Below, piece by piece: positions 51,154 to 60,958 of a stretch of 64,000 bases of DNA (position 1 is the stretch's first letter; each line of letters opens with the position of its first letter). Origin of the DNA: Bog-756 sp963837805. Its GTDB lineage: Bacteria; Actinomycetota; Acidimicrobiia; Acidimicrobiales; RAAP-2. Both the position numbers and the translations under genes were made by a program. The DNA lies in NCBI GenBank assembly GCA_963837805.1, contig CAWIOU010000020.1, positions 124,001-188,000 on the forward strand, given 5' to 3'. The notes under the pieces are model-generated. The model had not been told where the DNA came from. It saw nothing but the letters and a program-made list of their open reading frames with translations, and searched no databases.

Positions 51154-53370
51154 ATGAAGTCCCTTGCCACCTGGTGCGTCCGTCACCGCGTGATCGTCCT
51201 GCTCCTGTGGCTGGCCGCCCTGATCGGCATGACCCTCGTCTCCCAGGCGGTGGGCACCGCCTATTCGAACAGCTTCACCCTGCCCAACACGCCGTCGACC
51301 CACGCCCTGGGGCTGCTCCAGGGGGCAGAGCCGAGCATCGCCGGCGACCGCGAACAGATCGTGTTCCACACCACCGGCGGCACCAAGGTCACCGATCCCG
51401 ACGTGAAGTCATCGGTGAACACCATGCTGGCCAAGGTGAAGGACGTGCCCCACGTCACCCAGATCACCAGCCCCTACGAACCCCTCGGTGCCGCCCAGAT
51501 CAGCAAGGACGGGAGGACGGCCTTCGCCACGGTCACCTTCGATCAACAGGCCCAGTACATCTCGACTCCGGTGGCCAAGCAATTGGTGTCGACCGCTCAC
51601 AGCGCCGCCGGCCCGAACCTCCAGGTCGCGGTAGCCGGCCAGGTGGCCGAGCAAGCCGACAAGCAGTCCTTCGGGGGCACCGGGCTGGGCGTGATCCTGG
51701 CCGGCGTGGTGCTCCTCCTGGTCTTCGGGTCGGTGTTCGCCATGCTCCTCCCGCTGCTGTCGGCCCTCGCCTCGTTGGGGACGGCCATCGGCGTGATCGG
51801 GCTGCTCAGCCATCTGCTCAAGATGCCGGTCTTCTCGACCGAGCTCGTCCTGTTGATCGGCCTCGGGGTGGGAGTCGACTACGCCCTGTTCATCGTGACC
51901 AGGCACCGCCAGGGCCTGGTCGCCGGCAACGACCTCGAGTCCTCGATCGTCAATGCCGTCAACACGTCGGGCCGGGCCGTCCTGTTCGCCGGGATCATCG
52001 TCTGCATCGCGCTGCTGGGGATGTTCGCGCTCGGAGTCACCTTCTTGTACGGACTGGCCATCGCCGCCTCCATCGGCGTGCTCTTCACCATGATCGCCGC
52101 CCTCACGCTGCTCCCCGCCTTCCTCGGGTTCATCGGGCCCCGGGTCCTGAGCAGGCGCCAGAAGAACGACCTGGCCGTCAACGGGCCCAAGGTCATCGGC
52201 TCGGGTACCAAGGGCTTCTGGGCACGGTGGGCCGCCTTCGTCCAGCGCCGCCCCGTGGTCCCCGCCCTGGTGGCCTTGGTCGTGGTGGTGCTGGTGGCTC
52301 TTCCGTTCTTCTCACTGCGTCTCGGCTCCTCCGACCAGGGCAACGATCCCACCGGTACCACCACCCGGACCGCCTACGACCTCCTGGCCCGCGGCTTCGG
52401 GCCCGGCTTCAACGGTCCTCTGCTCCTGGTGACCCAGAATCCGGGCCCGGCCAACCAGCAGACCCTCGAGAGTCTGGCCGCCAAGGTGGGGGACCAACCC
52501 GGCGTGGCCAAGGTCACCGGTCCGCTCTCCCTGCCCACCAAGGACGGCGAGACGGTGAGCCTGATCACCGCCTACCCGACCACGTCGCCGGAGGCGTCCC
52601 AGACCACCGACCTGATCGACCACCTGCGACAGACGACCATCCCGGCGGTCGTCGCCGGGACCGGGGTCAGCGTCTATGTGGGCGGGAACACGGCCATCTT
52701 CGCCGACTTCGCCCGCGTGCTGGCCAACAAGCTGCCGCTGTTCATCGGGCTGGTGGTCGTGCTCTCCTTCCTCTTGCTGGCCATGGTCTTCCGAAGCCTG
52801 GTCATCCCGCTGACCGCGGCGGTGATGAACCTCCTCTCCATCGGAGCCGCCTTCGGCGTCCTGGTGGCCGTGTTCCAGTGGGGCTGGTTGGGCTCGGTGT
52901 TCCAGATCGGCAGTCCCGGGCCCATCGAATCGTTCCTGCCGGTGATGCTCTTCGCCATCCTGTTCGGACTGTCCATGGACTACGAGGTCTTCCTGATCAC
53001 CCGGATCCGCGAGGAGTACGTGAAGTCGGGCGACAACGCCACAGCCGTCCGGCGGGGGCTGGCCGCCACCGGAAAGACGATCACCGCCGCCGCCCTCATC
53101 ATGATCCTGGTCTTCGGGTCGTTCATCCTCGGGGGCGAGTTGGTCATCAAGCAGTTCGGGCTCGGGCTGGCCGCCGGCATCCTGATCGACGCGGTGCTCA
53201 TCCGCATGGCCATCGTCCCGTCGGTGATGTTCATGCTGGGCAAGGCCAACTGGTGGTTCCCCGGCTGGCTCGACCGGATCGTCCCCCACGTCTCGGTGGA
53301 CCCCGAGCTCACCGCCGACAAGCCCGGTGGCCCGACCGCCCCGGCCGAACCCGAGCCGGTCCCGGTCTGA
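51154..53370 (+). CDS. MMPL family RND-type transporter
   Basis: 738 aa inner-membrane exporter with two six-helix halves and two extracytoplasmic domains. The first half opens MKSLATWCVRHRVIVLLLWL, and VGVDYALFIVTRHRQGL and FGLSMDYEVFLITRIREEYV are the paired TM4-type proton-relay motifs (GxDY and SMDY). Actinobacterial MMPLs export lipids, siderophores or drugs; this one's cargo is unknown. The C-terminal tail is short and Pro-rich. GAGGAG precedes ATG 51154. Confidence 0.9.
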   Translation: MKSLATWCVRHRVIVLLLWLAALIGMTLVSQAVGTAYSNSFTLPNTPSTHALGLLQGAEPSIAGDREQIVFHTTGGTKVTDPDVKSSVNTMLAKVKDVPHVTQITSPYEPLGAAQISKDGRTAFATVTFDQQAQYISTPVAKQLVSTAHSAAGPNLQVAVAGQVAEQADKQSFGGTGLGVILAGVVLLLVFGSVFAMLLPLLSALASLGTAIGVIGLLSHLLKMPVFSTELVLLIGLGVGVDYALFIVTRHRQGLVAGNDLESSIVNAVNTSGRAVLFAGIIVCIALLGMFALGVTFLYGLAIAASIGVLFTMIAALTLLPAFLGFIGPRVLSRRQKNDLAVNGPKVIGSGTKGFWARWAAFVQRRPVVPALVALVVVVLVALPFFSLRLGSSDQGNDPTGTTTRTAYDLLARGFGPGFNGPLLLVTQNPGPANQQTLESLAAKVGDQPGVAKVTGPLSLPTKDGETVSLITAYPTTSPEASQTTDLIDHLRQTTIPAVVAGTGVSVYVGGNTAIFADFARVLANKLPLFIGLVVVLSFLLLAMVFRSLVIPLTAAVMNLLSIGAAFGVLVAVFQWGWLGSVFQIGSPGPIESFLPVMLFAILFGLSMDYEVFLITRIREEYVKSGDNATAVRRGLAATGKTITAAALIMILVFGSFILGGELVIKQFGLGLAAGILIDAVLIRMAIVPSVMFMLGKANWWFPGWLDRIVPHVSVDPELTADKPGGPTAPAEPEPVPV

Positions 53371-53395
53371 GGCCCCGGGGGACGCGTCCCCACCC

Positions 53396-53426
53396 TTGAC
53401 AGTTAGGCTGGCCGGAGGCGTAGCCT
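53396..53426 (+). promoter_or_regulatory. Promoter of the aldehyde dehydrogenase gene
   Basis: TTGACA at 53396-53401 and TAGCCT at 53421-53426, 19 bp apart. A short leader and GGGGGAA lead to ATG 53463. The -35 is a perfect consensus; the spacer is slightly long. Confidence 0.55.
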
Positions 53427-53462
53427 CAGGGAAGACCCGACCATCGAGCAATGGGGGAACAC

Positions 53463-54908
53463 ATGTCCGACTTCGTGATGACCATCGGGGGCGACACGGT
53501 ACCGGCGGCGGAATCGTTCGGGGTGGTGAACCCGGCCAACGGCGAGGTCTTCGCCCATGCGCCCGAGTGCAGCCGCCAGCAGCTCGACGCCGCCTTCGAC
53601 GCGGCGTCCAAGGCCCAGCGGGACTGGAAGTCGGACGAGGCGGCCCGGCGCCAGACCCTGCTGAAGATGGCCGACGTCCTGTTGGCGTCGGGGGCCGAAC
53701 TGGCCCCGGTGCTCACCGCCGAACAGGGCAAGCCCCTCGGCGACGCCAACATCGAGGTCTTCGCCGCCGCCATCTGGTGTCAGTACTTCGCCAACATCGA
53801 GACACCTCCCCAGGTCATCCAGGACGACGACGAGGCCCGGGTCGAGGTGGTCCGTCGGCCGGTGGGCGTGGTGGCGGCCATCACCCCCTGGAACTTCCCC
53901 CTCACCCTGGCCTTCTGGAAGATCGCCCCGGCCCTGCTGGCCGGGAACACGCTCGTGCTCAAGCCCTCGCCCTTCACTCCCCTCACCACCCTCAAGGTGG
54001 CGGAGATCCTGCGTGACGTCATGCCCCCGGGCGTGATCAACGTGGTCAGCGGAGGTGACGAACTGGGTGCCTGGATGACCGGCCACCCCGTACCCCGCAA
54101 GGTCAGCTTCACCGGTTCCATCGAGACGGGCAAGAAGGTCGCCATGTCGGCGGCGCCCGACCTCAAGCGTGTCACCCTCGAGCTGGGCGGCAACGACCCG
54201 GCCATCGTGCTGGACGACGCCGACCCGGCCCTGGTGAGCAAGGCCATCTTCGCCGGCGCCTTCAACAACAACGGCCAGGTGTGCTCGGCCATCAAGCGGG
54301 TCTACGTGCCCGAGTCGATGTACGACGACGTGGTCGACGGACTGGCCGCCCAGGCCGCCGCGGTCAAGGTCGGCGACGGTACCGATGAGTCCTCCAAGCT
54401 CGGCCCGATCAACAACAAGCCACAGTTCGAGCGGGTCAAGGAGCTGGTCGGCGACGCCCTCGAGCACGGGGCCAGGGCCGCGGTGGGCGGCCACGCCATG
54501 GACCGGCCCGGCTATTTCTTCGAGCCGACCATCCTGGCCGGTCTGTCCGACGGGACCCGCATTGTCGACGAGGAGCAGTTCGGTCCTGCACTGCCGGTGA
54601 TCTCGTACCGGGATGTCGACGACGTGGTCGAGCGGGCCAACGCCACCCATTTCGGCCTGTCGGGGTCGGTGTGGGGCACCGACACCGATCGGGCCTCCGA
54701 TGTCGCCGGGCGCCTGGAGTGCGGGACGGCATGGGTGAACACCCATCTCGCCCTGGCCCCCCAGCAGCCCTTCGGCGGCTTCAAGTGGAGCGGGGTGGGC
54801 GTCGAGAACGGTCCCTGGGGCCTGGCCGAGTTCAGTGAGATCCAGGTGATGCACCGTTCCAAGAGCGCCGACGGCCTCAACCTCAACACCGGCGGTCTCG
54901 TCTCCTAG
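53463..54908 (+). CDS. Aldehyde dehydrogenase family protein
   Basis: NAD(P)-dependent aldehyde oxidation, 481 aa. AITPWNFPLTLAFWKIAPAL is the cofactor-binding core, VSFTGSIETGKKV the Gly loop, ELGGNDPAIVLDDAD the general base Glu, and NNNGQVCSAIKRVYVP the catalytic Cys. ATG 53463 has GGGGAA 5 nt upstream; an upstream GTG at 53451 is less likely. A sharp palindrome follows the gene. The substrate is not fixed; semialdehydes are likely given the nearby GabT-like enzyme (weak inference). Confidence 0.9.
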   Translation: MSDFVMTIGGDTVPAAESFGVVNPANGEVFAHAPECSRQQLDAAFDAASKAQRDWKSDEAARRQTLLKMADVLLASGAELAPVLTAEQGKPLGDANIEVFAAAIWCQYFANIETPPQVIQDDDEARVEVVRRPVGVVAAITPWNFPLTLAFWKIAPALLAGNTLVLKPSPFTPLTTLKVAEILRDVMPPGVINVVSGGDELGAWMTGHPVPRKVSFTGSIETGKKVAMSAAPDLKRVTLELGGNDPAIVLDDADPALVSKAIFAGAFNNNGQVCSAIKRVYVPESMYDDVVDGLAAQAAAVKVGDGTDESSKLGPINNKPQFERVKELVGDALEHGARAAVGGHAMDRPGYFFEPTILAGLSDGTRIVDEEQFGPALPVISYRDVDDVVERANATHFGLSGSVWGTDTDRASDVAGRLECGTAWVNTHLALAPQQPFGGFKWSGVGVENGPWGLAEFSEIQVMHRSKSADGLNLNTGGLVS

Positions 54909-54910
54909 CT

Positions 54911-54932
54911 CCGGCTGACCCGGGTCAGCCGG
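54911..54932 (+). terminator. 22-bp perfect palindrome after the aldehyde dehydrogenase gene
   Basis: Centred on CCCGGG with arms CCGGCTGA and TCAGCCGG, three bases after the stop. A second GC-rich inverted repeat (GGCC-rich) follows. Most likely a Rho-independent-like terminator without a U-tract; a regulator site is possible. Confidence 0.5.
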
Positions 54933-55063
54933 CCTCGACGGCCGGGGCTGGCCACTCACACCGCTGGCCACCCGTCAGGGCATGGCCCGACCGGGTCCGG
55001 GCCCGGTGCGCGCCCCTTGGAAGGGCTCGATTCCCGGCCGTGAACGATCACGCCCGATAGTTC

Positions 55064-55077
55064 GATAGTCTAATAAT
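55064..55077 (+). promoter_or_regulatory. -10 and possible auto-operator of the marR gene
   Basis: GATAGT at 55064-55069 ends 8 nt before GTG 55078. Just upstream, CGATAGT occurs again, so ATAGT repeats flank the likely start of transcription. Many MarR regulators bind their own promoter, and these repeats are candidates. Confidence 0.35.
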
Positions 55078-55551
55078 GTGAGTTCCGAAACAACCACCGC
55101 GCGGGCCGCCGCCACCCGTCAGCGTCAGACCCTCGGCCGTACCGCGGCCTGGCTGGCCAAGCAGGTGGAGATCGGCCTGGCCACGGCCGATCTTTCGGCA
55201 CCGCAGTACCGGGTGCTCGGACTCCTGGACGAGAAGTCCGCCGTCTCCTCGGACCTGGCCGAGCGTCTGGCCGTTCGCCCGCCGAGCGTGACCGCCATCA
55301 TCGACGGCCTCGTCGCCCGGGGCCTGGTCGAACGCCGCCATGTGGTCTCCGACCGCCGCCAGGTGGACCACGTCCTGACCGACAGCGGCCGACAGGCGCT
55401 CGACGCGGCTGACGCCGCCGTCGCCGGCCGACTGGCGGAGATCGCCGCCTGCCTCGGCGATCCGGCCGAATCCGAACGCGCCTTCGACGGCCTGGTGGCG
55501 TGGCGGAACGCGTTCGGTGCCTACCGGCTGGCCCGGAGTACCAGCCGATGA
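55078..55551 (+). CDS. MarR family transcriptional regulator
   Basis: 157 aa winged-helix repressor. QYRVLGLLDEKSAVSSDLAE, the recognition helix LAVRPPSVTAIIDGLVARGL and the wing VERRHVVSDRRQVDHVLTDS follow the MarR order. GTG 55078. Its stop overlaps the ATG of the first ABC exporter gene, so it forms an operon with both exporter subunits and probably represses them in the absence of a drug or metabolite. Confidence 0.9.
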   Translation: MSSETTTARAAATRQRQTLGRTAAWLAKQVEIGLATADLSAPQYRVLGLLDEKSAVSSDLAERLAVRPPSVTAIIDGLVARGLVERRHVVSDRRQVDHVLTDSGRQALDAADAAVAGRLAEIAACLGDPAESERAFDGLVAWRNAFGAYRLARSTSR

Positions 55552-57518
55552 AGACTCCCCGACTCCGGCCCCGTCCGCCGGCCACCCCCGAGGCCGGAAC
55601 CCCGTTCGTCCCCATCACCGAGGTGGCCCGCAACGAGGCGCCCCGGGCCACCATCGACCCCGACAAGTCCCTCACCTGGCTCCGCCGGGTCATGCCCATC
55701 ATGGGCGCTCACAAGGGGATCTTCATCACCTCGCTGGTGGCTTCCTTCGTGGGGCTGGTCCTGCAGGTCCTGGTGCCCTTCATCCTGAACGACGCCATCA
55801 CCAACTCGATCCAGAAACACACCGTCCCCCTCGACCACTACGTCTGGCTGATCGTCGGGATCGGGCTGGTGGGTGGCGTGGCCGGCTACATCTCCCGCCT
55901 GTTCCTCTTCGAGACGGCCTACGACATCGAGTACGACCTGCGGAACATCATCTACGAGCACCTGACCAAGATGTCGTTTTCCTTCTACGACCGGGTGCAG
56001 TCCGGGCAGCTCATCTCGCGGGCCAACTCGGATATCCGGTCGGTCCAGATGTACATGACCTTCGCCCCGTCCATCCTCGTCCAGTGCTCCATCGCCATCG
56101 TGGCCTTCGGCTTCATGTTGTCAATCAACGTGCCGCTGGCCTTCATCGCCATGGCCACCATGCCCTTCGTCTACCTGGCCGGCGTGAAGATGCGGAAGTC
56201 GATGTTCCCGGTGTCGTGGATTATCCAGTCGCGGCTGGCCGACGTGGCCACCATCGTGGACGAGAACGTCAACGGCGTGCGGGTGGTCAAGTCCTTCGCC
56301 GCCGAGCAGCAGCAGCTCCGCTCGCTGTCGGGGGCGGCCGACAAGCTCCGGTGGAGCTACATCAAGGACGCCGACCTCCGGGCCCGCTTCTCCCCCCTGG
56401 TGCAGAACCTGCCCCAAGTGGGCCTGGCCCTGGTTCTGCTGTTCGGCGGGTACATGGTCATCCACGGGGGACTGGGCATCGGGGACATCTTCGCCTTCAA
56501 CATCTACCTGTTGATGCTCCAGGCCCCGTTCATGATGCTGGGCATGCTGATCATGATGGGTCAGCGGGCGGCCGCCTCGGCCGAACGCATCTACGAGATC
56601 ATCGACGAGCAGCCCACCGTCACCGACGCCCCCGACGCCGTCGATCTGGTCGACGTCAACGGGGACGTGCGGTTCAATCACGTCGACTTCGCCTACACGG
56701 CCGACGCCGAGCAGCTGGTGCTGGCCGACTTCGACCTGCACATCACCCCGGGAGAGACGGTGGCCCTGGTCGGCCGAACCGGAGCCGGCAAGTCGACCGT
56801 GGCCCGCCTGTTGACCCGCTTCTACGACGTCAAGCACGGCTCGGTGCAGATCGACGGACACGACGTCCGGGACGTGACCCAGGACAGCCTGCGGGCCAAC
56901 GTGGGGGTTGTCCTCGACGAGCCCTTCCTCTTCTCGGCATCCGTCAGGGACAACATCGCCTATGGCAGGCCGTCCGCCGACTTCGAGGACATCGTGACCG
57001 CGGCCAAATCGGCCGGCGCCCACGAGTTCATCACCCACCTGGCCGACGGCTATGACACGGTGGTGGGCGAGCGGGGCTACACCCTCTCCGGCGGGCAGCG
57101 GCAGCGGATCGCCATCGCCCGGACCCTGCTGGTCAACCCGCCCATCATGGTGCTCGACGACGCCACCAGCGCCATCGACGTCCAGGTCGAGCAGCGGATC
57201 CACGCCGGCTTGCGGGTCCAGATGGAAGGCCGCACCACCTTGATCATCGCCCACCGGCTGTCCACCATCTCCCTGGCCGACCGGGTGGTCCTGTTGGACC
57301 AGCACAAGATCGTGGCCGACGGGACCCACGCCGAGCTGCTCGAGAGCACGCCCCTCTACGCCGAGGTGCTCGCCCAGGCGGGCGAGTTCGAACGGGAGGC
57401 CGACGCCGACGAGGCCGAGCAGGAGGCCGGGTTGGACACCGACCAGGCACCGGACGAGCCCGACGGCCAGGCACTACGGGACCTGCTCGACTCGGTGCGG
57501 GGCGGAGGCCGGTCATGA
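55548..57518 (+). CDS. ABC exporter subunit with degenerate ATPase site
   Basis: 656 aa half-transporter: six TM helices (about 60-350), then the nucleotide-binding domain. Walker A VGRTGAGKSTVARLL, signature TLSGGQRQRIAIARTL, H-loop IIAHRLST. Walker B reads IMVLDDATSAID, so the catalytic Glu is replaced by Asp, the hallmark of one half of heterodimeric exporters such as TM287/288 and BmrCD. It starts at ATG 55548, overlapping the marR stop, and its end overlaps the partner gene. The substrate is unknown. Confidence 0.92.
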   Translation: MKTPRLRPRPPATPEAGTPFVPITEVARNEAPRATIDPDKSLTWLRRVMPIMGAHKGIFITSLVASFVGLVLQVLVPFILNDAITNSIQKHTVPLDHYVWLIVGIGLVGGVAGYISRLFLFETAYDIEYDLRNIIYEHLTKMSFSFYDRVQSGQLISRANSDIRSVQMYMTFAPSILVQCSIAIVAFGFMLSINVPLAFIAMATMPFVYLAGVKMRKSMFPVSWIIQSRLADVATIVDENVNGVRVVKSFAAEQQQLRSLSGAADKLRWSYIKDADLRARFSPLVQNLPQVGLALVLLFGGYMVIHGGLGIGDIFAFNIYLLMLQAPFMMLGMLIMMGQRAAASAERIYEIIDEQPTVTDAPDAVDLVDVNGDVRFNHVDFAYTADAEQLVLADFDLHITPGETVALVGRTGAGKSTVARLLTRFYDVKHGSVQIDGHDVRDVTQDSLRANVGVVLDEPFLFSASVRDNIAYGRPSADFEDIVTAAKSAGAHEFITHLADGYDTVVGERGYTLSGGQRQRIAIARTLLVNPPIMVLDDATSAIDVQVEQRIHAGLRVQMEGRTTLIIAHRLSTISLADRVVLLDQHKIVADGTHAELLESTPLYAEVLAQAGEFEREADADEAEQEAGLDTDQAPDEPDGQALRDLLDSVRGGGRS

Positions 57519-59479
57519 TGTTCGGTGGCGGCGGTGGAGGGGGCTTCGGTGGCCCCGGAGGGGCGCAAGCCTCGGCCGCCTCCGGCCTGCCGTTCGCCGG
57601 CATCCCCTACGAGCTCCAGGACGGGGTGGACAAGCTGCTGGCCACCGAGCCCGAGTATCCCGAGCCGGACATCGTCTTCAGCCAGAACAGTTCCGAGCGG
57701 GAGCTCAAGCGTCTGAGCCTGTGGCGGCTGCTGACCAAGTACCGTGGCCTGCTGGCCCTGGCCGGGGTCCTGGTGGTGGTGATCGCCGTGGCTTCCCAGG
57801 TCGGGCCCAAGCTCACCGAGTACGCCATCAACAACGGGTTGGGAGGGACTCCCGCCCATCACATCAACTTCGCCGTGGTGGTCGGCGCGGCCATCGCCTA
57901 CCTGGTCTTCGTCGTCATCACCGCGTTGGCCCAACGCTTCCAGGTCCAGGTCACCGGTCGCCTGGCTGCCTGGGTGATGAACGACCTCCGGGTCAAGGTC
58001 TTCGCCCACCTGCAGCGACTCTCCCTCGGCTTCTTCACCGAGGAGAAGGCCGGCGTGGTCATGAGCCGGATGACCAGCGACATCGAGAACCTCCAGCAGC
58101 TCCTCCAGGACGGCCTGTCCCAGCTGGCTATCCAGGGCCTGACCATGGTGGTCATCACCGTCATCCTCTTCACCACCAACGTCCGGCTGGCCTTCATCAC
58201 CGTGGCGCTGATCCTGCCGGCGCTCATCGCCGCCTCGGTCTGGTTCAAGCGCGCCTCGGAGCGCGGTTACGACCGGGTGCGCGACGGCATCGCCAACGTG
58301 TTGGCCGACCTGTCCGAGAGCCTGCACGGCGTACGCATCGTGACGGCGCACAACCGGCAGCGGCAGAACGTGATCCACCATCGCAACGTGGTCGGCGACT
58401 ATCGGGACGCCAACAACTACACCGCCCGAATCAACGCCATCTACGGCCCCGGCACCCAGCTGCTGGGCGTCCTCGGTCAGGCTGTCCTGTTGGCCATCGG
58501 CGGCTCCATGGTGGTCGACCACACCCTGTCCCTCGGCGCCCTGGTGGCCTTCTTCCTCTACCTCAACCGGTTCTTCCAACCCATCCAGCTGCTGGTCCAG
58601 CAGTACAACACCTACCAGCAGGGCCAGGCCTCGGTGTACAAGCTCCGCACCCTGGTCGACACCGAGCCGGAGGTCATGGAAGCCCCCGACGCCGTCGACC
58701 TCCCCCCCATCGAGGGCGAGATCACCTTCGACCACCTCTCATTCGGCTACGACCCCGATCGGTTGGTCATCGAGGATGTCGATCTCACGGTCTCGCCTGG
58801 TGAGACGGTGGCCTTCGTCGGTCCCACCGGCGCCGGCAAGTCGACCCTGGCCAAATTGGTGACCCGCTTCTACGACCCGACGGTCGGGCGGGTGCTCATC
58901 GACGGCTACGACCTGCGCGACGTGACCATGCACTCACTGCGCAGCCAACTCGGTGTGGTGCCCCAGGAGCCGTTCCTCTTCGCCGGGACCATCGGCGACA
59001 ACATCGCCTTCGCCCGGCCGGACGCCACCGATGCGGAGATCCACGAGGCCGTCGACCGGGTGGGGCTCACCGACGTGGTCGAGCGGATGCCGAACGGCCT
59101 CGACACGGTGGTCCACGAGCGGGGCCAGACCCTCTCGTCGGGGGAACGCCAGCTGCTGGCGCTGGCCCGGGCCTTCCTGGCCCATCCCCGGGTGCTCGTC
59201 CTCGACGAGGCCACCTCCAACCTCGACCTCCAGTCGGAGACGAAGATCGAAGGCGCCCTCGACGTCCTGCTCGAGAACCGCACCGCCATCCTCATCGCCC
59301 ACCGGCTGTCGACGGCCATGCGGGCCGACCGCATCGTGGTGGTCGACGTCGGCCGAATCGTCGAGGTGGGGACCCACGACGAACTGGTGGCGGCCGGCGG
59401 ACGGTACGCCGAGATGTACGCCACCTGGGTGCGCCAGTCCGAACTGGAGGAGCACGCACCGGCCGACACCGGGGTCTGA
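57515..59479 (+). CDS. ABC exporter subunit, catalytic partner
   Basis: 654 aa half-transporter. An unusual Gly/Phe start (MMFGGGGGGGFGGPGG) and about 55 hydrophilic residues precede the six TM helices. Walker A GPTGAGKSTLAKLV, Walker B LVLDEATSNLD with the catalytic Glu, and H-loop IAHRLST are intact. The signature is LSSGERQLLALARAF, one step from LSGGQ. Together with the preceding protein it has one full and one degenerate ATP site. ATG 57515 overlaps the preceding stop. Confidence 0.92.
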   Translation: MMFGGGGGGGFGGPGGAQASAASGLPFAGIPYELQDGVDKLLATEPEYPEPDIVFSQNSSERELKRLSLWRLLTKYRGLLALAGVLVVVIAVASQVGPKLTEYAINNGLGGTPAHHINFAVVVGAAIAYLVFVVITALAQRFQVQVTGRLAAWVMNDLRVKVFAHLQRLSLGFFTEEKAGVVMSRMTSDIENLQQLLQDGLSQLAIQGLTMVVITVILFTTNVRLAFITVALILPALIAASVWFKRASERGYDRVRDGIANVLADLSESLHGVRIVTAHNRQRQNVIHHRNVVGDYRDANNYTARINAIYGPGTQLLGVLGQAVLLAIGGSMVVDHTLSLGALVAFFLYLNRFFQPIQLLVQQYNTYQQGQASVYKLRTLVDTEPEVMEAPDAVDLPPIEGEITFDHLSFGYDPDRLVIEDVDLTVSPGETVAFVGPTGAGKSTLAKLVTRFYDPTVGRVLIDGYDLRDVTMHSLRSQLGVVPQEPFLFAGTIGDNIAFARPDATDAEIHEAVDRVGLTDVVERMPNGLDTVVHERGQTLSSGERQLLALARAFLAHPRVLVLDEATSNLDLQSETKIEGALDVLLENRTAILIAHRLSTAMRADRIVVVDVGRIVEVGTHDELVAAGGRYAEMYATWVRQSELEEHAPADTGV

Positions 59480-59506
59480 GCCTCACCCGGGGGCGGCCCG
59501 CGCCTT

Positions 59507-60910
59507 TCAGCCCGTGACCGGGCGGCGGCCGGACCAGGGGTCGGCCTCTTCGAGGTAGGACGCCATCCGGATCAGCCGTGCCTCGTGCCAGGGCCCGGCC
59601 ACGATCTGGACCCCGACCGGAAGGCCCGAAGCGCCCTGGTGCAACGGCACGCTGACCGCCGGCTGCCCGGTGATGTTGAAGATGGCGGTGAATGCGGCCA
59701 TGGCCACGATCTCCCCCACCGGGGCACCGGCCCCGGCGTGGACGGCGTCCAGCAGCCCGACCGGCGGGGGCTCGATGGACATGGTCGGTGTGACCAGCAG
59801 GTCGAACTCGGTGTCGAAGCGGGCCACGATCTGGCGGGCCATCCGCTGCAGCTCGGCCAGCGAGGTGGCGAAGGTCAGACTGTCGACGGTCCCGGCCATC
59901 TCATGGGCGGCCCGGTTGTGCGGCTCGACCCGGTCCCAGTCGATACCCTCCATCTCGCTCAGCCCGGCGTTGATCACGTTGAGGAAGGGGATCAGCCCCG
60001 CCGGGTCGAACACGTCCGCATCGAGTCTCGAGACGTGGTGGCCGGCCGCCTCGAGGATCCGGCCGGCGCGTTCCACCGCCGCCACCGGCTCGTCGGCCAC
60101 CGGCAGGCCCAGTGCCGACACCGTGCACAGCGCCACCCGGAGGGACCCGGGATCGGCCCCCACCTCCTCGATGAACGGGCGATCGGGCCGCGGCGCGCTG
60201 AACCAGGCGCCGGAATCGGGGACGCTGATGACATCGAGGACGGCGGCGGTGTCGGCCACCGTGCGGCTGACCGCACCTTCGGTGGCCATGCCCTGCCACC
60301 CGGGCACGGTGGAGGGCACCCGTCCCCGGCTCGGCTTGAGCCCGACCAGGCCACAGCAGGATGCGGGGATCCTGATGGAGCCGCCCCCGTCGCTGGCGTG
60401 GGCCACCGGGAACATGCCCGCGGCCACCGACGACCCGGCCCCTCCGCTCGAGCCCCCCGGGGTGTGGCCCGGGTTCCACGGGTTGCGGGTGGCCCCGAAC
60501 CGGCTGTTCTCGGTCACGGTGATCGATCCGAATTCGGGGGTGTTGGTGCGACCGGTGAGGATGAAGCCGGCTCTGACCAGGGCGTCGGCGATGGGTTCGG
60601 TGGATCGAGCCGGCCCGTCCGGAGCACCCATCGAGCCGTAGGTCACCGGCTGTCCGGTCACCGGGAGCAGGTCCTTGATCGGGATGGGCACCCCGGCGAA
60701 GGGTGGAAGCTCATCGACCCCGACGGCAATCCTGTCTCCGAGGCGCTTGGCCTCGGCCCTGGCCTCCTCGTCGTTGCGCCAGACGACCGCGTTGAGCTCC
60801 GGATTGCGCTCGTCGATGCGCCGGAGGCTGGCATCGAGCACCTCGAGCGGACTCACGTCCATGGCCCGGATGGCCGCGGCGACATCGAGGGCTGAGGCAG
60901 TTTCGTCCAT
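59507..60910 (-). CDS. Amidase signature family protein
   Basis: 467 aa amide hydrolase. The Ser-cisSer-Lys triad is visible: Lys in PIPIKDLLPVTGQ, the cis-Ser and nucleophile region in GHTPGGSSGGAGSSVAAGM and GGSIRIPASCCGLVGLKPS. The family includes GatA, fatty-acid amide hydrolase and detoxifying amidases; no GatB/C is nearby, so it is a stand-alone amidase. ATG 60910, with TACCCT 6 nt upstream. The substrate is unknown. Confidence 0.88.
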   Translation of the reverse strand: MDETASALDVAAAIRAMDVSPLEVLDASLRRIDERNPELNAVVWRNDEEARAEAKRLGDRIAVGVDELPPFAGVPIPIKDLLPVTGQPVTYGSMGAPDGPARSTEPIADALVRAGFILTGRTNTPEFGSITVTENSRFGATRNPWNPGHTPGGSSGGAGSSVAAGMFPVAHASDGGGSIRIPASCCGLVGLKPSRGRVPSTVPGWQGMATEGAVSRTVADTAAVLDVISVPDSGAWFSAPRPDRPFIEEVGADPGSLRVALCTVSALGLPVADEPVAAVERAGRILEAAGHHVSRLDADVFDPAGLIPFLNVINAGLSEMEGIDWDRVEPHNRAAHEMAGTVDSLTFATSLAELQRMARQIVARFDTEFDLLVTPTMSIEPPPVGLLDAVHAGAGAPVGEIVAMAAFTAIFNITGQPAVSVPLHQGASGLPVGVQIVAGPWHEARLIRMASYLEEADPWSGRRPVTG

Positions 60911-60916
60911 GGGGCC

Positions 60917-60922
60917 AGGGTA
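60917..60922 (-). promoter_or_regulatory. -10 box of leaderless amidase gene
   Basis: Read leftwards, TACCCT then 6 nt then ATG 60910, with no ribosome binding site. Confidence 0.5.
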
Positions 60923-60958
60923 GCGCCGGGCCGGCCAGCGAGTCCGGGGTCCGTTCCG

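Noticed and set aside
53378..53391. Palindrome GGGGACGCGTCCCC after the MMPL gene as a terminator
   Set aside because: No loop and no T-tract; it cannot form a good hairpin, so it is not listed as a feature.
55015..55045. GGCTCGATTCCCGG resembling a tRNA T-arm
   Set aside because: The T-stem pairs only partly, and no anticodon or acceptor stem exists in the flanks.
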